Shown here in pieces: positions 8,289 to 12,667 of a DNA stretch of 12,667 nucleotides; the stretch's first letter is position 1, and each line of letters begins with the position of its first letter. The translations under genes were made by a program, and so were the position numbers. The notes below the pieces were generated by a model, which saw only the letters and a list, made by a program, of their open reading frames with translations, was not told the origin of the DNA and did not search any database. This DNA comes from Entamoeba invadens IP1 (lineage: Eukaryota > Evosea > Mastigamoebida > Endamoebidae): the NCBI RefSeq assembly GCF_000330505.1, contig NW_004440440.1, positions 219,879-232,545 on the forward strand, given 5' to 3'.

Positions 8289-8739
8289 ATACTCAATTTT
8301 TATATACTGGTATTTTAAATAATTTAATAGTCAAATATAGATTAAAGACCAACATGATTTTTATATATTTATATTAGATTTAGTTATATTGAAACACAAT
8401 TATATTTTTAACATATTGTTTTAATTTATAGTATTTATATTTTAAATAAAAACAAAATAATGATATAAATTTTAAAAATGTTTGAAATTACTAAAATTAT
8501 GTAAAATGTGTGTATTTTTAAATTTGATGTTTTGTGTTATTGTTTGTTTTTACTTTTTGTTATGGTAAACATCGAATTGACTTATTAATAGAAATGTAAA
8601 TCAAAATTATTGTTTATTTTTATTTTAAGTAACAATTGAACTATTGTTGAAAAAAATTGTACCTTTATTTGTAGAATATTATTTTCAAGAATATTTTATG
8701 CAAAAATATTTTTGTGCAAGAATATTTTATCCCAACACC
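8289..8739 (-). repeat. right terminal inverted repeat of the MULE
   Basis: Inverted copy of 5601-6051. The tip reads, inward on the minus strand, GGTGTTGGGATAAAATATTC, against GGTTGAGTGGCAAAATATTC on the left. The terminal GGT is shared, the next eight bases diverge, and then 434 bases match almost perfectly. Confidence 0.9.
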
Positions 8740-8748
8740 GGGCATCAA
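8740..8748 (+). repeat. right 9-bp target site duplication of the MULE
   Basis: GGGCATCAA. With the preceding hAT bases (CGG T) this copy gives CGG TGG GCA TCA, that is R-W-A-S, keeping the conserved hAT Trp codon that is TGA in the left copy. It therefore looks like the less mutated version of the target. Confidence 0.75.
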
Positions 8749-9802
8749 CACGGGCATCTTTAGCTTCGGTGTATAAATTGAGAGTGGAAATTAATAAAAT
8801 ACCTTCAACAGAAACAAAAACATAATATCAAAAAGGATCCAGAAAAAAACAAAAGAAAAAGAGGAACCAAGTAATAATACCGAAAAGATGCAGAAACATA
8901 TTGATAATGAATGTTTCGAATACATAACAGGATACTCAATTAATGGGTGTTTACAGATTTTAGAGTCATCAGATTTCATTTTTATTGTGGGAATAATTCG
9001 CGACATAATGTGTCTATTCAAACAAACACTGACGCGTTTACAATACAAAAAGCGTTTTTTTCCAAGAGAACTGCTCAAAGTCGGAGAATTAAATAACAAT
9101 TTGGTTAAAATGAACGCAGAACTTGAAAAGTGTGTATTATCTTCTTTCGCATCTCTCGCATCTCATATATTTACCGAAAATGCTCTGGGTTACACAGAAG
9201 AAAATATCAAAAAGTTAAAGTCAATTTTCGAATGCATTTTTAAAAATTTAAAATTGAGGTTTGGGTAGATATGTGGAACAGTAATTTGCAAACATTTTTT
9301 CACAGAAAATGAGTTCAAATACTGTAAATTTGAAGAAAAAAGATTAGCACTGCGAAATGAATTAATGGTTGATGCTGATATCTACTGCTGGAACTTATTT
9401 GACGATTTTATAACAGATAAATATTGAGTGCAGAATTGGATGGAAAGGTTTGAAGGTGAAGTAAATCTTTTTAAAGAAAACAATGATATTAAAACTATTA
9501 GGCAGTCGATATTGAATAAAAAGGACGAAGATAATAAACATTTTGATTTATATGATTATAGAATGTTTATAACTTCAGAATATTTACTTTTACAAGAAGC
9601 TTTATTTTTATATCTTTCAATGAACTTTACTTCTACTTTGTGTAAATCGATTTTCAGACGTTTAAAAACATATTTCCGACCAAGAAGGAATGAAAGTTTA
9701 GTTGAAAAGATGATGCTTTTTATTCACAACAAATCTTTAATAAATATGGAAATCAAAATTTCAGATTTGGAATTTGAAAGTGAAAAAAATGAAATAAGCT
9801 AA
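8749..9802 (+). pseudogene. hAT transposase, C-terminal half
   Basis: Coding resumes directly after the duplication with T-R-A-S-L-A-S-V-Y-K-L, which keeps the W-x-S-x4-L-x5-L spacing of the hAT core when joined to the left half. This frame ends at TAA 8823. The next frame carries on from about 8825 (basic Lys/Glu-rich stretch) through 8888-9265, is cut by TAG 9266-9268 and TGA 9425-9427 without changing frame, and ends at TAA 9800-9802. Positions about 9575-9748 encode the C-terminal hAT dimerisation region: Y-L-L-L-Q-E-A, S-M-N-F-T-S-T, S-I-F-R-R-L and P-R-R-N-E-S-L-V-E-K. This is the same gene as 4603-5600, separated by the MULE. Confidence 0.82.
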
Positions 9803-10800
9803 AAATGGAGAAATAATAAGATTAAACTTTTAAATGATTTTAGAACGTAAAATATTGTTTACTGTAAATTAACGACTTTAAATTAAGGTGTGTTTTTTGT
9901 AATTCTTTGTCAATAATGACTAATTCTAACACATAAACGAACAAAAACAATATATTTGAAAAATAGCAGCAGTTATCTTTAAATTTATTATTAAATTCCA
10001 ACTTTATTCTTGTTTCGATTCGAATTATGTTAAGTGTTCATAAAACTTATTTGTTTGGACAAAATGGTTTTAGTGTAAATGTATTTAAATTAATTTCTTT
10101 GATTCAATTTATATTGATTCAAATTATTCATTTGAATGTAACACATTGATACATTTAACTAAACATTACACATTTTTATATTAATGAAAAATGAACACAT
10201 TCATCCAAATACACTAGTGATAACAATACATTCGATAATTTGTTTTCCGTAAAGCATGATTAAAATTAAACAACAACAAGTATTTTAAACAAAAGTATTT
10301 GAGTAGTTTATTTGTGTATTTTATAACAATACAAAAGCATATTGTTTCTTATTCAGTTCTTCTATTTGTCTCAAAATATTTTTTTATTTATTAGAATATG
10401 AATTGAATGTAACGAAAATTTGTGTTTTTAAAAATGATAAGAGTTGAAGTGAAAAAAAATGAGTAACACAACACATTATTTAAAAACAAATAGATATGGC
10501 TACCAATAGACATTATCGAGAATGTGTATAAATACTACATTTGATATGTAATTATTTAGCAATAAAAATTAATAATATTAATCTTTATTATAATATTAAT
10601 TGGTGTTTTTTAACTATTTCTGGGTTAAGTGGAAAATGTTTTTAACAATACCAATTGTATTTAAATTTAGAGATATTTATTTAAATAGTTTTTTAAATGT
10701 GTATATATTTTAGTATTTTTGAAAAAATTTTTGAAAATAAGAAGTATTACAGTGAAAACACGTTTCAAAATGGTGAGAAAAAGTATAATATGACAGAATT
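9803..10800. other. AT-rich region, no gene recognised
   Basis: About 1 kb of AT-rich DNA between the hAT stop and the Tc1/mariner element. It must contain the hAT 3' end, but no terminal repeat was identified. Small AT-rich palindromes occur, for example ATTCAAAT/ATTTGAAT at about 10118-10139 and a near-palindrome at 10567-10602, both within what base composition could give by chance. No coding frame or RNA gene is seen. Confidence 0.5.
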
Positions 10801-10862
10801 TATTTTAAAAGTACAAGATTTTTAATAAAAAAAGATGAAAATTAAAAAAGTGATGGAGAATT

Positions 10863-11041
10863 GTTTTAAAAAGGACAGATTTTATTATAAAAAGGATGGG
10901 ATTTTTGTTAAAAGGATGGATTTCAAGAAAATGTGACAGCCATTTTTTGAAAAAGGACAACATTTTTAACAAAAAGAATTGTTTTTTTAATAAAATAGAA
11001 ATTTATTTCCAACATTTTCCCGATTTTACACATAAAACAGA
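10863..11041 (+). repeat. left terminal inverted repeat of the Tc1/mariner element
   Basis: Matches the reverse complement of 12489-12667 with scattered substitutions. It contains AAAAGGAC/GGAT units with the GGA core at 10873, 10894, 10914 and 10955, plus variants near 10934 (GTGAC) and 10976 (GAAT). The period is 20-21 bp. Further degenerate units occur near 10811, 10834 and 10852. Confidence 0.85.
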
Positions 11042-11147
11042 ATACCATAAACGTGTTTCAAAAATAGGTGTATGAATCAATACTCAAATCAAAATCAGAA
11101 ATAGCGATTTAACATCATTTTGATTTTAATCTTAATAATTGATATAA

Positions 11148-12504
11148 ATGTTGCATACTTTAACATTCATCGACGCTAGAGACCCAATAGCCAGAAATGA
11201 ATTTGTAGAAAAACCACCACTTATCCAGCAGAATGAACAACAGTGCCAGGTTGAATCAATTACACCTTTCATTATTCCCCAAGCTACCAAAAGAAACAGG
11301 GAAGACCCAAAACTCGGTAAGAATCAATAAACCAAGACAAAAGACATTATCATAAAGTAATAATACAAAACAAATTCAATATAATTAAACTTTTTAGAGT
11401 TTATAGAGACACTAAAGACGACGGGTTCTAAAGTGGAAAACTTGGTATTAAAATCAATTCCATCAAAACTATGTTAGTTAAATTAAGAAATGGTAATTCA
11501 ATTTTACCAAAAGACCAATACAAGAAAAAAACAGAATAATTCCTTTTCAGCATTTGGTAAAAAAATTAATTGAAAAAGACTATACGCCATCTGTCAATTG
11601 TATCCGATCGAACATCCAAAAAGTGTTGGCAAATGCCAATGTAACAACAGTTGAAGAAGTCACAGAAATTACACAAGAACAATTTGAATCGGGGTATAAC
11701 AACAATTCCCCAACTCAAATATCACAAGATGCGTTGGATACAATCAATAAAATGATCCAATCAACAAGCGCAATTAGAAACTTTATGAAAGGAAAAACTG
11801 GTATAGATGAGGACAAAACTCTACCCGTTTTAAGTTTCAAAAGGGAAACTCCATGAGGCGCAGTTGCAAACACTAACGAAAACAAAGAGAAAAGAATCGC
11901 CGCGATCGAAGAATTGGTTGGTCAGATGCACTCGGGAAAAACACGGATTTGCATTGATGAATCCTCGTGGCGTATTGTTTGCACTGCTGTTTATGGATGG
12001 AGTCCAATTGGTGAAAAACTCTTCGTGACAAAGGCAAAAAACGGACAAAGACTATCTGCTTTGTGTTCAATAGACTACACAGGAATGGGAACAACTTTTT
12101 TGGTGGCAGGAAAAGGTGATGAAGAGTTCTTCAATAGATATTTTATGGAATTGATGAAACATTGTGACGACAACAACATTTCAGCAATGTTTTGATGTGA
12201 CAATTGTACTATGCACAACCATTTGAGGGAACTTGTAACAAACACTCATCATTCAATTGTTTATAATGCAGCTTACAGTCCTGAACTCAACCCAATCGAA
12301 ACTTTATTTGGGTTTTGGAAAAGGCGCGTAGAAAATGACATACGTATTTGGACCGGCCTTGGCGATCTTCTTGAAAAATTAAAGATGGATTTATTTAACC
12401 AGCTGAAGCAATAACGTCGATGGAGAGATGTCGCAATGAAATTTGGGCAAAAGCATATAAAAGAAAAGATTTGTAATTTTAAATTGTTTGTGTTTTATGT
12501 GTAA
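11148..12504 (+). pseudogene. Tc1/mariner (IS630-type) DDE transposase, broken
   Basis: A first open segment (11148-11330) has no recognisable motif and lies in another frame. The region 11398-11540 is readable only piecewise in two frames and probably encoded the DNA-binding part. From about 11497 one frame runs to TAA 12502, interrupted by TGA 11854, TGA 12193 and TAA 12412. It contains C-I-D-E-S-S-W (first Asp, codon 11956-11958), C-D-N (second Asp, 12199-12201) and Y-S-P-E-L-N-P-I-E (catalytic Glu, 12298-12300). These place it in the DDE_3/IS630-Tc1-mariner group. I count 32 residues between the second Asp and the Glu, against 34 in typical Tc1. The triad is intact, but the stops exclude a full-length product. 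The stop at 11854 sits within T-P-*-G-A-V and could be a former CGA Arg codon. Confidence 0.83.
11317..11397 (+). other. possible intron in the Tc1/mariner gene
   Basis: GTAAG at 11317 and TTTTTAG ending at 11397 could bound an 81-base intron. Removing it joins K-L to E-F-I-E-T-L-K in an open frame that lasts to TAG 11475. The donor is not the GTTTGT form, and the gene is already decayed, so chance is quite possible. Confidence 0.2.
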
Positions 12505-12667
12505 AATCGGGAAAATGTCGGAAATAAATTATATTTTATTAAAAAATCGATCCTTTTTGTTAAAAATGTTATCCTTTTTCAAAAAAATGGCTGTCACATT
12601 TTCTTGAAATCCATCCTTTTAACAAAAATCCCATCCTTTTTATAATAAAATCTGTCCTTTTTAAAAC
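12489..12667 (-). repeat. right terminal inverted repeat of the Tc1/mariner element (cut by window end)
   Basis: Inverted copy of 10863-11041. The ATCC/GTCC cores lie at 12550, 12571, 12613, 12633 and 12654, with GTCAC at 12593, keeping the 20-21-bp spacing. The last codons of the transposase frame overlap its inner edge. Confidence 0.85.

Larger units (their letters stand above)
5601..8739 (+). mobile_element. Mutator-like element (MULE) inserted in the hAT gene
   Basis: A 3,139-bp element with about 450-bp terminal inverted repeats, a central transposase gene on the plus strand, and 9-bp flanking duplications. It interrupts the hAT gene exactly within the R-W-x-S motif, so it is younger than the hAT copy. 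Its own transposase is broken, so it probably moved with enzyme from another copy. Confidence 0.88.
4603..9802 (+). mobile_element. decayed hAT-superfamily element, split by a MULE
   Basis: The two hAT gene halves (4603-5600 and 8749-9802) lie on the same strand in the right order around the Mutator-like insertion. These coordinates delimit coding remains only. The short hAT terminal repeats and the 8-bp target duplication were not found. Confidence 0.7.
10863..12667 (+). mobile_element. Tc1/mariner-type element, right end at or beyond window edge
   Basis: Terminal inverted repeats at 10863-11041 and 12489-12667 enclose a DDE-type transposase pseudogene on the plus strand. The window stops while the two repeats still match, so the true ends and the expected TA duplication cannot be seen. 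Degenerate repeat units continue left of 10863 to about 10805, suggesting the element starts there. Confidence 0.82.

Noticed and set aside
10567..10602. AT-rich near-palindrome that could be a terminator or origin
   Set aside because: It is made only of A and T in strongly AT-biased DNA, where such palindromes arise by chance, and no linked feature supports a role.
11873..12094. Minus-strand frames opposite the mariner transposase
   Set aside because: They are shadows of the plus-strand DDE reading, which carries the catalytic motifs.
5477..12195. TGA as a sense codon (recoding), because several transposase frames contain in-frame TGA
   Set aside because: TAG, TAA and frameshifts occur in the same genes, and the intact gene at 684-1967 ends with TGA. 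Pseudogene decay explains all of them.

Overview
The window reads as nuclear DNA of an AT-rich protist. It is most likely an Entamoeba species, and the density of DNA transposons fits E. invadens or a close relative. Three things support this: very AT-rich intergenic DNA with more GC-rich genes, a probable intron with the Entamoeba-type GTTTGT...TAG ends, and a cluster of hAT, Mutator-like and Tc1/mariner elements. The species is an inference from style and was not checked by search.

Layout. The first 155 bases may hold the tail of an upstream gene. At 684-1967 (+) is an intact gene for an RNA-binding protein with one RRM and six CCHC zinc knuckles. Convergent to it, at 2948-2089 (-), is a probable two-exon gene. 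Splicing joins two reading frames in phase, and the C-terminus resembles the extraterminal (NET) fold of BET-type proteins. From about 2950 on, no host gene is recognisable.

The remainder is a transposon graveyard. At 3809-4437 is a fold-back (MITE-like) element whose arms carry a GGACGTCC-type motif repeated every 20 bp. From 4603 to 9802 runs a decayed hAT transposase gene, split by a 3,139-bp Mutator-like element (MULE) at 5601-8739. The insertion is flanked by a 9-bp target duplication. Joining the hAT reading frame across one copy restores the conserved R-W-x-S motif region. The MULE has 434-bp inverted repeats that differ at one position, yet its transposase is frameshifted, interrupted by a stop, and lacks two expected catalytic Asp residues. 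At 10863 to the window end is a Tc1/mariner element with TIRs of at least 179 bp made of 20-21-bp phased GGAC/GGAT units and a DDE transposase broken by stops. Its right end lies at or beyond the window edge.

None of the transposases could be made intact from this copy, so all would need to be mobilised in trans. The most interesting signals are the shared 20-bp periodicity of the fold-back element and the mariner TIRs, the mismatch between pristine MULE TIRs and its ruined gene, and the clean nested-insertion record.
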